From Gymnopus androsaceus JB14 (lineage: Eukaryota > Basidiomycota > Agaricomycetes > Agaricales > Omphalotaceae), in assembly GCA_009733575.1 (NCBI GenBank), contig ML769394.1, forward strand, positions 482,593 through 546,592: a stretch of 64,000 bases of DNA, read 5' to 3'. The position numbers were made by a program, and so were the translations under genes. Position 1 is the stretch's first letter. The number at the start of each line of letters is the position of its first letter. The notes beneath the pieces are model-generated. The model did not search any database, had not been told where the DNA came from, and worked only from the letters and a program-made list of their open reading frames with translations. Shown here piece after piece: positions 23,870 through 35,292 of the stretch.

Positions 23870-24650
23870 TGTTTTCATTCCACCAACTATAAGTAGTATG
23901 AAAGACAAATGCATCTACAAAATCATATACAGCCCTCCGCGTTCGAGCACTACTCGTTGACCTGGCGATGCGATGCGAATCGAGGAGGAGAAGAGGGACC
24001 TGGGGTAATTGATTTGATATTTCGACAAGAAAATCGTTCAATCGATCGAGTTCCTGTGAACACAGTTCTGTGTTATAAGCTCAGTACGTGTTTGAGTTGA
24101 ACGCGGTTGGATAACTGCGTGCGTGAGCTCGTTCGAGCAGGTTGGCGACCGGTTAGGTCGAGTTTCTTATCACTGGAAATATAACGTTGAGCTAAAACAA
24201 TGGTGAAAGGATAAAGCATCGTACACAAGGCTGTCCGATTCGATTAGACCATTCAGACCTTGTATAACGAGCTCAAGGGATGTTATAATCCCAGGAGCAA
24301 CTTAAATCCCAACTTCTGAGATTCAAGTAAACGCAACTCTGTGTAGTGATGTGACGCAGTCCAATCCCCTGATGTTGAGGAGAGTTGGTGCTGTGGTATA
24401 GCACGCGTTGAACTCCTTTGTTATCGGAGTTTACGATGCCATCTGGACCTGAGAGATCGTATAATCAGAGAAAGTGAGAGAAGGCGACGAGACACTTGCT
24501 TACCAGCCACAGGACTGGCTGAGATTCTGAGATGGCAAAGGGACGCGACGTTCCTGGTGGTGGTTGCTGCCAAAGAGCCAAAGCGCCGAAAATACGGCTT
24601 TATATATTCGACACACATGACAGCAGAGTCTCACGCCACCTTGCTCTTCA
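23870..24650 (-). repeat. Duplicated unit, copy 2
   Basis: The same ordered blocks as copy 1: TATATAAA, GCTCTTTGG, ACC-rich exon, GTAAGC donor near 24505, acceptor near 24452, AACTCCGATAAC...AAAGGAGT, and the block with GATTTTGTAGATGC at about 23905-23925 ending in AATCAATTACCCC near 24010. Conservation is patchy rather than codon-like, and the middle parts do not align by eye. No protein is assigned. Confidence 0.5.
24599..24606 (-). promoter_or_regulatory. TATA box of duplicated unit, copy 2
   Basis: TATATAAA on the minus strand, in the same position relative to the shared exon as the TATA box of copy 1. Confidence 0.45.
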
Positions 24651-24940
24651 CAAACTTCTTGTATGCCTGATCGACGACCCATGTTTCTTCACGTTCAATT
24701 TCGTCGATTGAAGTAAATTGACACTGTACATACGGTAAGTATGCGCAAAACTAAGTAAGTACAATGTTGTCCGCAATGGTCACCGCCGGTTATCAACCAA
24801 CTTCCAACTGTCCGTCTATACAGAAAGATAAATTGGTATATATACTTGAAGTTGAAAGGTCCGTTACAATCTTTAAATCCCAAAGAAAAATACCGCTCGT
24901 AACCTCTGCAGTGTCCATTAAACACGCTGTCAGTATCCAC

Positions 24941-25909
24941 TTATGATAAGGAAGAAGTGGAGTTTGCGGCAGATTGTGCAGCGTTCGATGCAGCCTGGAC
25001 TGCAGAGGGTCCGTCCGTGTTGTTCCAGTTTGAACCCCCGGGAACTATCGTGTTGTTTCCAACAGAGGTACCGTTGATGCCCAGGTCACTTGTGCTGAGC
25101 GATCCATCCGAGTTGGTGAGGTTGGATATCATGCCGGCAACGTTGCTATCGTATCCAACCTGCTTCGAAGACTTGCGGCCGATGTCGTTCTGGAAAGAGC
25201 CCATGGAGGACGAGAACTACAGGGATAGACAAGGTTAGTGCGTCGAGTCTTCACAAAGCGAACTCGTTGCTAACCTGTGCAAGCACGATAGTTTGTGTTT
25301 CGACCTGGGCAGGCAAGGTAAGTTAAGGTGAGCTTAGGAAAACAAATTATTATTTACCTCGCAAATCTGTTCAGTGATGATCCTAGGAACAAAAAAATCA
25401 ATTGACTGCAAGTCTCAGGCAAGGACAGCGCCTACCTCTTCGCCATCTCTTGAAGAATGACGAGCTTCTGTTGAATAATCTGCGGCAGCTATGTTGAGCT
25501 TGAATCCACAAACATGCGAAGAATGTAACTGACTTCGATCTGCTCAGTGTGGCAAACAACCTCCTGCTCCTGAACAACAACGACTTGCGCGTTCTGTGAG
25601 CCATCGAAGTTACTTGAACCCTATTGAACACTTCAGTGAGTGACGATTAACGTTCAATCCTCGGTGTAAACCTACCCGGAAGTTATCGAAGCCGCTCATG
25701 GATTGAAGACCTGCATAGTTGTTAAGGGAGACGTTGTTGTCTCGCACGTAAAGGCTGACGAGGTCGTTGTCTGAGAAGATATCAGCTCAGTTCCCTCTTG
25801 TTCCCCTCATCGAAATGTAAAACTTACTCCACGGCTGGCGTTTAGAGAGAGGGGTGGCAAAGACAGAGGTGGCCAGCAACAGAACCGAGGCAAAACGAAC
25901 GGCAAACAT
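24941..25909 (-). CDS. Conserved small secreted protein of unknown function
   Basis: Spliced model (minus): 25909-25828, 25770-25676, 25620-25534, 25479-25436, 25382-25358, 25304-25275, 25216-24941; about 212 residues, every phase consistent, exons as short as 25 nt. The ATG at 25909 opens a signal peptide ending near SVFATPLSKR, with a KR that could be a Kex2-type site. Then comes an Asn/Gln-rich part (NDLVSLYVRDNN, VVVVQEQEVVCHTEQIE), a heptad-like part (IIQQKLVILQEMAKRIITEQ) with CEVETQTIV, and a Ser/Asn/Ala-rich tail. Two cysteines are visible. I recognise this layout as a common basidiomycete secreted family but know of no assigned function. Confidence 0.8.
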
Positions 25910-26132
25910 TTTGTTTTCAAAGGGATTGTTTATCTGGGACCGTCAATGTCAGCACTGGACAACCACGAGCAGCTTAAGACTCACTGAAGGAACGGAAAAG
26001 AAGGTTGATAACTAACGAACGAAGGCCGGCCTGGGCAGTGACGAATGGGAACGGAAAATCGACGAAAGGGTCTTGCCCGAAGATGAAGATGAAGAACGAA
26101 GAAATGAAGATAGTTCTTTCTTCCCTCGAGGG

Positions 26133-26139
26133 TTATATA
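26133..26139 (-). promoter_or_regulatory. Candidate TATA box for the 24.9-25.9 kb gene
   Basis: TATATAA on the minus strand, about 225 bp before the ATG at 25909. The distance implies a longish 5' UTR, so the assignment is tentative. Confidence 0.3.
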
Positions 26140-26550
26140 CACGATGCGCTTGGCTCTAACCCTCTCCGTGGTAGCTTAGCGACCATGCGACTTTCCTTTG
26201 GATTGGTGAGAGCTATTATTGCTTACGAGCCTTACGAGCCCAATTCTTGGTACCATTAGTTCAGTTGGAGGGTCACCGGACACTTCCGTATACAACTCGC
26301 CACTATGGCTACTCATATATTCTATTTGATGTCAACAACCTTCTTGCATATACCGGTACCAATCCTTGGGGTCAAGCGAGTAGTATTTCACCGCTGGATT
26401 TCACGATCATTGCAGTTTTTTTTCTCTCGCTAGGACTAATCTCTTGCTTGCGTCCGGAGACCCCACTATACCCATTGACGACTTGTGCGATAGATATGAA
26501 CAGCTTTGTCCTCTCCGATTTGCGGCGGTTAATTTCGGTCTTGTCGGATA

Positions 26551-26730
26551 TCAACCTACATCATGTTGCCATCTCGGAAGTCGTTGTGCTTGGCAAACGC
26601 TATCTTGGACCGGAGTCTCGTCTGTTGAGCAAATGGAATGGATAAACGGCTTCATCGTTTGCATAGCTGTGACTCCGTCGAACAACAATAATGCAGCAGC
26701 CAGCAGGACTACATAGTTTGTGTCTTGCAT
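26551..26730 (-). CDS. Possible small secreted peptide
   Basis: A 59-codon frame whose first 22 residues look like a signal peptide (MQDTNYVVLLAAALLLFDG...), followed by a short mature part with two cysteines. A GTAGGT just before the stop could be a splice donor leading to more exons, but I found no convincing acceptor. No homologue recalled. It may be a real effector-like gene or a chance frame. Confidence 0.3.
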   Translation of the reverse strand: MQDTNYVVLLAAALLLFDGVTAMQTMKPFIHSICSTDETPVQDSVCQAQRLPRWQHDVG

Positions 26731-27397
26731 CTTCAACGGTCTCTCGAGTCGAGTGAGAAATGTCTTAAGAGAAATCAGGTGTAATTGAATGCAATAAGTA
26801 TAATCATGATCAGATGATTCAGAAGAAACATCAAGTTTTCCATTGGTTTTCCAGGCCCGAAGCCGATGTATTCTGATGCTGGAGGTGAACGAACTTGGAA
26901 TGAACACTCTATCGGGTCAAGCTATCAGTGTTTGATTATTGTACGGGGCAGTGGCGCGGTTGCAGAACGGGCTTAAGCTTGTCCAGCACATCCCAACACG
27001 CCTCCAACGGCTACTAAGGAGGTCCATCCGAGACATCAGGTTGAAGTACTTATATATGTTCGACATCCGATAGTATGGGTTCACAAGCACCGTTGAAAAA
27101 AAACGGCAACATTCTACCCCTGGTACCCATGATTAATACTTACTGCCACAGTTACCCAGCCGCAGGCTGCAAGTAACTCTAGTGAAATTCGCCATGCTCC
27201 CAATGCTATGTAGGCCCTCGTTAGGTTTTACTTACATATTCAACCAATAGTCATCAAGCTAGAAGGAAGATCTAGTAACAAAATTCAATCCATCGAGCAA
27301 GGAAAAAAATCCTCAGAGTTGCGACATTAGCAATAGTTTCAATAAATAGCTACACGACTGAGTCCTGTACACAGCAATACGACAAACTAGGAAAAGT
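26731..27397. other. Intergenic, no gene seen
   Basis: About 670 bp between two minus-strand genes. No repeat, RNA gene or supported ORF was recognised. Confidence 0.35.
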
Positions 27398-29730
27398 TCA
27401 TATAAAGTCCAACGATGTGCAATGTAAAAGTAAGGATAGTAATGTTGGTAGGGCGACTGATAGTAGTGAAGTAAGAACAGGCGCATGCACAGTGAAGCCT
27501 GCATTTTTCCATCCAGGAGGAACACCGAGCACAATGGAAGGTATCGTGAACTGGGAGACTGTGGTACTGAGCGCACCGCCAGAGCCAGTCAGTGTGAATG
27601 TTGTAGCAGTAGGGGCAGGGGTTATAAGTGGTATAGCTGAAAGGTTCAGGAAAGACGGATTAGGTACAGTAGTCACTGCGCCGAAGATGGGGCTGTAAGT
27701 ACTGGTAGCAAGAGCAGTCTGCACAATAGCGCCTGTAAAGGCTGGAATAGAAGTGTTCAAGGAATATGCCGGCGTGGTGGCACTTGGTGTTACTAGTAGA
27801 GAGTTCGGTAGAGTGGTTCCGACGATCTCAGATGCCGATGCTATGAAAGACTCTACGAGTGATGACGCCTCCGGGGTCGTGACGTTGCTCAAAGGGTACA
27901 GCCCAATCATGGGAGGTTCCAACGTATCGATTCCGTAGCTGGGTAAAAGAAATCAGAGCGGTCATAAGTGTTATTGTAAGTAATTCAAGTTACCTGAACA
28001 CAGTGTACACGGTCCGCATAAAGGGAGTACCTATTTGGATCTACAGTCAGCACAAGGCTTGATATTTATTTAAAACAAGAAAATAGCGCACCAAATTGCC
28101 AGTCAATGCCAGTTCGGGCTAGGATCAACGGCAACGGGCCACGCTAGGCATAGTCCAGGATCACCAGATGTTTCTCCAATGAGGTAGTCTGTAGGCTGGA
28201 GTGTAAAATTTTGTTGACTAGATTTCGCAGGTGAGCTCGAACAAATAATCTACAAAGTGAGAACGAACCCGAATGTGAACGACAGAGTAATCTTGGAGTC
28301 GCATGGAACAGCCCATTGACCAGCTAGAAAAGGATGAGCAAGTTGCTTGAGCAAAATAGTGTATGGATTTTACCGGCTGCATCGACCAGGCGCGAACTAC
28401 TGAATGATGAGAAGAGATTTGATACCTGAATTCATGGAGAGGTCAATAATGGAACAGGCCAACGAGCAGTTACAAGTATACATCAGCCCATGGTCCATAA
28501 ATTCCAGTAGTTCCACTATAAGCCTATCAGTAGGTAGAGTAAAAAGTGCTTGTGAGACTACGCACATGTCGAATATTGCAAGGGATGTATTCGCCGTAAC
28601 TGCGGGATACGACGGTGAGAGCTCAATTGATGTCCCATTCACCTGTAAATGGATCATTATTCCCACCCCTACAACACGCTTGAATCAAGTGCCTACCGCA
28701 ATGCTTGGTAGCGGAATGACCCATTGATAATAGCTCGAAGAATTACTCTCGTTGCCAAAGGGGGAAAATTCTACTACAGGGTTCCATTCGATGTTGCTGA
28801 GATTGGTTACGACTGAGGAGTCGATGGCACCTGAATGTCAAGAATGCCTAGTAAGGCAAACGCATAGGAGTATAGGTGAACGAATGTTACCAAAGGAAAG
28901 CGATCCAGTGTCGTTTCTGTGTAAACTAAGACCAAAAAGCGGGTATTGGAGTAACCCTTGCTCCGCAAGACCAGGGAAAAAGGGAGTAGCTAACGAGAGA
29001 TCAGTACGAGAGATCAACTACGTGAAGATATACGAACGCACAGTTGGTTAAAGAGGCATTGATGGATGATATGCGGGGAAAACCAAGTCCAAGGATGCCA
29101 CTAATATCGTCGACCATTGATACGTTTGTGTCGGTGATGAGAGCTAAGCGTTGTCAGTTGGGTTGCGGGATAAGCATACGTACAGCAAACCACGACTCAC
29201 CGAAAGCTTGCTCTGGCACAGTGAGGTTATTGATATGAAGTGTTTCTTTTGCAACGAATCCTGTTGCAGCTAAACGAGGACATGTTAGCGGAGAAATAGA
29301 TAGCAGAAGAAATAGAAACGCACTGGTGCCATCCGCATAAGCAGCACTGAACGCAGTGGTATTACTGTTAACCGCGAGGAAAGTCGCGCTCTCGTAGGTA
29401 AGGGGATATCTAGGAACAGTTTCGCAAGTAGACGTCGAGCATGAGGAGGATATAGTCCATAAATCTGCGGATCCAGAATCGAGGGCCACACGAAAGTAAA
29501 TATCTCCCAGTTCAATCAAGATATAATACGTTCTGAGATAGAAGTAGTTAGTTTTTTCAGATAGACGACGAGTCCACTGATGCTCACCCATCGCTAGCCA
29601 AAGTTACCGGGGTAATAAATGCTTCGGAGATGTTTGCAGCTTCACGAGATGAGATCCGACTTTCTGCATTGAAGGCCGCCGCCCACGCGAACGACCGCAA
29701 GAAAAGAAAAAGGAGCACCAGGTGGTACAT
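27398..29730 (-). CDS. Secreted aspartic protease (A1/pepsin family), probably GPI-anchored
   Basis: Endopeptidase of the secretory route. The ATG at 29730 opens a signal peptide (MYHLVLLFLFLRSFAWAA). About ten short introns separate A1 landmarks: TYYILIELG; first catalytic motif VALDSGSADLW near 29478; YADGT; GFVAKETL; DDISGILGLGFPR; second catalytic region AIFD then, after splicing, IGTTGIYGP (about 28565 to 28505); GQWAVPC; and GIDWQFGTPFMRTVY near 28100-27985. The second site reads D-I-G where D-T-G is usual. A Ser/Thr-rich tail of about 170 residues ends in a hydrophobic GPI-like C-terminus (SLLLHCTSLDFI). One base appears to be missing near 28112, between SPN and GIDW, so the gene as given is frame-broken there. 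Confidence 0.75.
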
Positions 29731-29946
29731 ACTGGTGAGTAGTTGAAGTGGCTGAGATTATAAAAGATACATCCAAGCCGATGACAATAGAACAACAAGG
29801 TGTTGACGAATGCGGAAAGAAAAGGAACTGCGCCAAGTGAGCGCCCATGTTCGACGAGCGCTAATCAGCACGGCCCTGACATTGGACTTACACGTAGACG
29901 CGAATTTCGAAACGTGGTCAGAACTGCTTTTTCTCTGACTACCATA

Positions 29947-31635
29947 ATGCTTTGGGCATATACGTTCTTTATTCTTTTATTTTCAACTCTAGCGGTTGCC
30001 AGAGATCTCTACAAGATTCTTGACAGTAAGTCCATTGCATTATTTATTCGAGGAAATAACCCGACCTTGCTCGTAGTACACAAGTCAGCTGAAGACAAGG
30101 ACATTAGACATGCCTACAAGAAGCTCAGTCGCAAATATCACCCGGACAAGAACAAGGAACCTGGCGCCGAGGACAAATTTGTGGACATAGCTTACGGTCA
30201 GTTTCATTTGTCGCATCGCAAACATCTGCTAAATTATGCTAGGATCTTGCAGCATACGAAGTATTATCGGACCCAAAGGTATGAATAAACATCGCCGTGC
30301 TCCTTGCACAACTCATCCACAATCCAGACACGCCAAATCTATGACAAGCATGGCGAGGTATGTACATACCCATCTCTGGTTTACTCGAACAAATTTACTG
30401 ATGATGATCATGTAGGAAGGCCTCAAAGCTCACGAGAGCGGTCAAACCCCACATGCCAATCCTTTCGACATGTTTTCTAATTTCTTTGGAGGCGGTCGTC
30501 AGTGAAATGTATTCGTCCAAAGATGTACAATCTAAAAGGTTCTTTTTCAGAGCCTTCTCAGCAAGTACGTCGGGGACCTACTTCCCTAACAGAATTCGAA
30601 GTTGAACTCGCGGACATGTAGGAGATCTTTATATTATACTCTGTGTGGTTACTAACATGTCGTTCTTGCAGTTACAAAGGAGCCAGTATAGACGTAAGGA
30701 CAAGTATTTATCGCCTTCCCACTTTACTTACACTCACATTGCAATAGTTCATGATCAAGAAGCGAATCCTTTGTGACCACTGTAGAGGTTCTGGTGCTGC
30801 GTCAGACAGTGATATACATACTTGCTCTGGATGTGGCGGTTCCGGAGTCAAACTTGTGAAGCAGCAGGTACTTGTGCCCTTTGCATGTGAACAAAGACGT
30901 ACACTGACACATATCATAGATTTTCCCTGGCATGTTCGCTCAAAGTCAAACTACTTGCAATGAATGTGGAGGTCGCGGAACTATCATTCACCGGAAGTGC
31001 TCTCATTGTGACGGTAACAAGGTCCTCGACCATACCGCCCATTACACGCTAGAAGTCGTTCCTGGAATGCCTGAAGGCCATGAGGTTGTGTTTGAGGGAG
31101 AAGGAGATGAAAGTCCTGATTGGGAAGCTGGGGATGTTATACTTAGAGTGCGGAGCAGACGAGACAAGGGTGGCTGGAGAAGGAAGGAAAGCAGCCTCTA
31201 TTGGAGAGAAACTATTGGCGTTGATGAGGTGTGTACCAAGTTTTCTTGCTCGAACTTTAATTAACCTTCTCGTAGGCATTGCTTGGGTTCGACAGAAATT
31301 TGACCCACTTAGACGGACATGAAGTCAGATTAATACGAAAGGGGCCAACCCAGCCAGGTCAGTTACCTTGCTACTATATTGATACCGACTAACGTTAACT
31401 TGCAACCACATAGGCTTTGTGCAGAAAATAGAAGGCGAAGGGATGCCATTGTTTGAGAATCACAACCTCCATGGCGATTTGTTTGTGGAGTATAATGTGG
31501 TGCTACCCGTATCGCTCACACCTCAAACAAAACGAAGTGAGTGGTCTTTCCCAACGCTCGCTGAAGTATCTAACGTCCTTTATTACAGAACTGGCAGAAG
31601 CTTTCCAAACCGGCTCCGTTCACGATGAACTGTAG
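29947..31635 (+). CDS. SCJ1: ER-resident J-domain co-chaperone (SCJ1 type)
   Basis: Spliced model: 29947-30025, 30077-30196, 30253-30278, 30328-30357, 30416-30497, 30551-30617, 30672-30693, 30748-30867, 30920-31228, 31276-31357, 31414-31536, 31589-31635; about 368 residues and all 11 introns keep phase. Signal peptide at 1-18, J-domain with HPD at 48-50, Gly/Phe-rich linker, then four zinc-binding repeats (CDHCRGSG, CSGCGGSG, CNECGGRG, CSHCDGNK) and the substrate-binding C-terminal domain. The last four residues are HDEL, the ER retrieval signal. It should stimulate the lumenal Hsp70 (BiP/Kar2) in folding and ER quality control. It is divergent to the aspartic protease, 216 bp away. Intact and confidently identified. 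Confidence 0.92.
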
Positions 31636-31807
31636 ATTGTCATATGTTTATTCTATATTTCAATTCATCCGTACGAGAAAAACCAAATGTCCTATCGCTT
31701 GAACACTCCAAATTCTGTCGGAATGGTCTTGAGGAGCTTTAAGACGACGAATCAAGTTCCAAGGAATTACTGTCATGGTCATGGCTGATATTGTTCATCT
31801 ATCTTTC

Positions 31808-31885
31808 TGGTTAGCTCCTGGGGCGTCATTCTCACCTGCAGGTGGTGATTAAGCGTTTGAAATGGCTACAGGAGCTCATGTATTA
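31808..31885 (+). repeat. Solo copy of the glyoxal-oxidase upstream repeat
   Basis: The block TTAGCTCCTGG...CTGCAGGTGGTGATTAA.CGTTTG...CAGGA resembles sequence upstream of glyoxal oxidase copy A (39607-39705) and copy B (47013-47080), but no oxidase gene follows here. It is a dispersed piece of that upstream region or an independent small repeat. Confidence 0.45.
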
Positions 31886-32149
31886 GCGCAGGGCTGTGGA
31901 GTTGAACGTCTAGGAACTATTCTTTCCAGAGCTCAGGTATGTGTATTGATTCCGATTCTGGAATAGCATACTAATCGATGTGTTGGTTCTTAGTCCTTCT
32001 GGTGCCCGGATATTGTACCGCTCGAGATTTTCTGTGGAGTTTTCACCACTACAACTTTCTTTACACTATCTCGTCAATTTACAGTCTTACTTCTTCACTC
32101 TCATTCCCTCCTTAAACCAAGTCGTTACCACCAGTCGAATCGAAACTAG
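31862..32149 (+). CDS. Possible small spliced gene
   Basis: Frame 31862-31936 plus 31994-32149 encodes 76 residues. The intron is strong: GTATGT donor, TACTAAT branch site, TTAG acceptor, and it keeps phase. The first exon lies within the glyoxal-oxidase upstream-type repeat, so the gene may be an accidental product. No motif recognised. Confidence 0.3.
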
Positions 32150-32290
32150 AATGAGGACCTTGGGCTTTGTTACTACTAGCTACGAGAATTCATCTACTTA
32201 GACCTCCATCTCCTGGAATGGAGCGCGTCGCGCACGTGCAACGATTTGCACTTAGGCGCTCCCCCTCTTTTTATTTTTTCTGTTCTTTCC

Positions 32291-33698
32291 ATGTCCCATT
32301 CTCAACCAGATTCTTTCCTCGAAAGCCAATCTCTGTATGACAAGAGCTATGAAGAAGCATTTGTTAAATGCAGATTGAACGACATTCCAAATTCACCTGC
32401 CGAGCGCGCCCTGCTTCTTGCTCTCATAGATGCGACCCATAGCGGTTTTCGGAAAAGTACCAATGATATTGCTCGCCTCAAAATGGCAAAAACACTGGAG
32501 TGCCAGGAGTCGCTCTTATCTCCTATTCGCAGACTTCCTCGAGAAATCATGACCACGATTTTCACACTGGTCATTGTAGACTCGATCATCAGCTTTCATG
32601 CATACCACTACCAATTTCGATGTTGTGGCACGGTATTCGGATTGACAAATGTGTGCTTTGGATGGCGAGAAGTTCTGCTCTCCAATCCCACATTTTGGAC
32701 CGCTTTCAAGCTGGAGGGACGGGTTGATCACCACTCATCTCCTCCATGCGGTTTCAATGCCATGAGCAGCTGTATAAAGGAGCTTCTCTCGCGCTCTGGG
32801 ACCGTTGCACCTATCTATCTCTATATATCCTTCTCCGGTGAAGGTGGGCCTTTCTCGGAATCCGATGGGCTGTACCCTACTCTCGAAGCTTTCGCTGAGC
32901 ACGCAAGCAGATGGAAGGAGGTAACTCTGATGTTTAAATTCTCAGAACCTTACCTTGCCTGTATGCTAAGGAAGGTCGATTCTCAAACTACAACCTTAAC
33001 AAACCTCGAAATCCTGACACTTCGCGTTAATTGGGGAACATTTACCCTGGATTTTTTGGAACCACATTCGCTTGCACACTCTACACATGTCTTCCTTCCT
33101 CTCCACAGAAGTCTTCGATCTCCAAAATTTGACCACTTTGAAGGTTGAGAAAGTCATTGGTTATTCCTTCGCTGCTTTGCTCCAAAAATGTCCGAACTTG
33201 GAGACTTGCACCCTAGTTCGGACAGAGCCTGGCGAATCGGATTCGCAAGGCCCAGAGAATCTTCTTCCCTTCACCATTCACCATTCACATCTGAAGACAT
33301 TGGTGGTTGAATACATCGATGCCAGGTCTTCGATTACTTTTTGGAAGAACGTTTTACTCCCCAATCTGACTTACGTGCATGCGGATTTCGAGGGCATTGA
33401 CAATCGAATCCGATTCGATGAATTTAAAAAGATGTTGGTTGACTCCCAATGCGTCTTGGAAAATCTCCATTTCCTCTGGTATAAAAATCATGTAAAGGAG
33501 TCCGTCGAGTCACTTGTCAGCGGTATACGCCTCATCCCAGAATCTCATACACACTATGTATCAGAACACAGACATACTCGCCTTTTCTTTAATTCCGTTC
33601 CATCTTCTTCGAGTCGTTTTTGCAGATACTGTGCGTTGCTTCTCCATATCCATTTCATAATTATACTGACATCTTGCCTTACTGTAGGCAAGCGATAG
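32291..33698 (+). CDS. F-box/LRR-like protein, one frame break
   Basis: Typical agaricomycete F-box protein, expected to link substrates to an SCF ubiquitin ligase through Skp1. After a short N-terminal helix region comes the box LSPIRRLPREIMTTIFTLV, then CFGWREVLLSNPTFWTAF, then leucine-patterned repeats (LTNLEILTLRV, LHTLHMSSFL, LQNLTTLKVEKV). The frame changes at a run of six T (33052-33057): with five, DFW...LHTLHM reads on smoothly. The end is either a direct read-through or a spliced end using an intron near 33630-33687; both reach the stop at 33698. Substrate unknown, as is normal for this expanded family. Confidence 0.6.
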
Positions 33699-33833
33699 GG
33701 AAATCTTTCAGCGAAAGGCTCCGAGTACGATTCTATGCGCAAATATTTTTTTTCACTACTATTAACCTGATCACGCTACATTGAATCCGGTAATTGAATA
33801 AATCTAGTCTTCATTATCCACGCTGAGTATTCC

Positions 33834-35005
33834 TCAGTCCGATGTAACCAGATTTAAAACAGCAGAACCAAAATCAAACTTTTCCTGGGTATAGGTAACT
33901 CCACCCGAATTCGCTGTCAGATCCAGGAATGTCATAGGGGTGCTAAGATTCGCTGTAAAGAACGTGAAACCTCCTTCGGGTGGACTGTCGTCGAGTTGGA
34001 GAACAGTCGCAGTGATTATGGGTGCGAAAGGGGGTGCAGATGCCGTCGAACGGGGATCGAATACAGTCATAGATGTACTGGTTCAAGCTGCGTCGCCGCG
34101 CACCTGAAGAGTAACAGCTTTAGTACCATGGATTAGGTACGTATAATTAAAACACATACCGCCACGACAACTTTCAGCACTTCACTAAACGTCGGAAGGA
34201 GGATTCCCTCACTGCGAAGAACATCAACAAACAGAGAATCCTGTTCAATCGCAAAGCCACCATTGCCGTTATCAACTACAAGTGGTTCGGAGCCGTCGTT
34301 GTCATTAATCCCGAACCAAAAATTGGAGATCGAACAATGATAGTGGTGTTGAGGAAATAAATATCCTTTTCGATCTGCCCATCGTGGAGCTTTTGTTAGG
34401 AGTGAGTACCTTCAGATATTTTCAGATATTTTCAGTCGTATTTCGTGACTCTGTGATAGATATAGGTACCCGTAGAGATGTGGTCATAAACAATGCACTA
34501 TTTTGGTAAGAAAGAAACGGCTCAGAGACGACATAGTCGAACGGTTCGTCAATAGGATCAGTGAGGTTCACGCCGTTTGGAACAGTGTTGACTATTCTTT
34601 GAATCAAATCTGCGCAGGTTGTGGCCGAAGGAGACAGAAGACTGGATGTATATCTAATGAATTCATTATCACTCAGCGCTCAGCCCCTGAACGCACCTTG
34701 CATGGTAACATTTCGTCGCTCGAGAAAATCCGGAGGTCTGATTGTGTTGTAATGTTCGGGCCTACGGCCAGCACATCTTGGGTGTATTCTGAAGATACTG
34801 CAAAACGCTGCCGAGTATTGCACCTTCAGAATGGGCGTGCACTCACATCATATTATCGAAGGCCGGTGTTGTGTCAAAGGCGTCGCGTTGAAACTGAGGT
34901 TGAGATGATCGTCGGCTTCATCTACTCTATTTTAAAATACTGTCTACATGGGTACTTACTGTAATGTCTTGGCAAAGGCTACCCTGGACGTTTCTGTACT
35001 TTGAA
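33834..35005 (-). pseudogene. Relic of a plant-type heme peroxidase (C-terminal part only)
   Basis: Pieces in order on the minus strand: VAFAKTL near 34970; AFDTTPAFDNMM near 34870 (the T.FD.TP..FDN motif of plant-type peroxidases); LAVGPNITTQSDLRIFSSDE; a block ADLIQRIVNTVPNGVNLTDP; SNFWFGINDNDGS; and a terminal block ending at 33834. This order matches fungal peroxidases with a C-terminal extension, as I remember them. The catalytic N-terminal half with distal and proximal histidines is absent: upstream of about 35005 the sequence is AT-rich and non-coding. A TGA also interrupts the last exon near 34086. It is therefore a 5'-truncated relic. Confidence 0.55.
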
Positions 35006-35292
35006 TTTTTTTTTTGTCGTTTCGCGTTATTTAAATTTCGCGTGGACGAGTTTAGGGGCGTCTATTTGCCTTGACGCTTGACCACTGTATAGTATATACC
35101 TCGCTGTTACCGCCTTTTTGACCTCAATCCAAACTCCACCCCTTGAATAGAGACACAGCAACATTATCTTTCCCTTTCGTAAGCTGGGGTTTTTCCTTTG
35201 TTTCGCAACTGTTTCACCTTTTTACAGTTCAACAAAAAAGGTAGACTTTCAATAGCTCTATCGGAAACTTTTTCTTCCTCTTCGCTTGGAAG

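Noticed and set aside
22700..24650. Hydrophobin or lipopeptide pheromone genes
   Set aside because: No eight-cysteine pattern and no CAAX end in any frame of either unit.
34411..34435. Short tandem TTCAGATATT repeat
   Set aside because: Only two units in a degenerate intron of the peroxidase relic; no sign of function.
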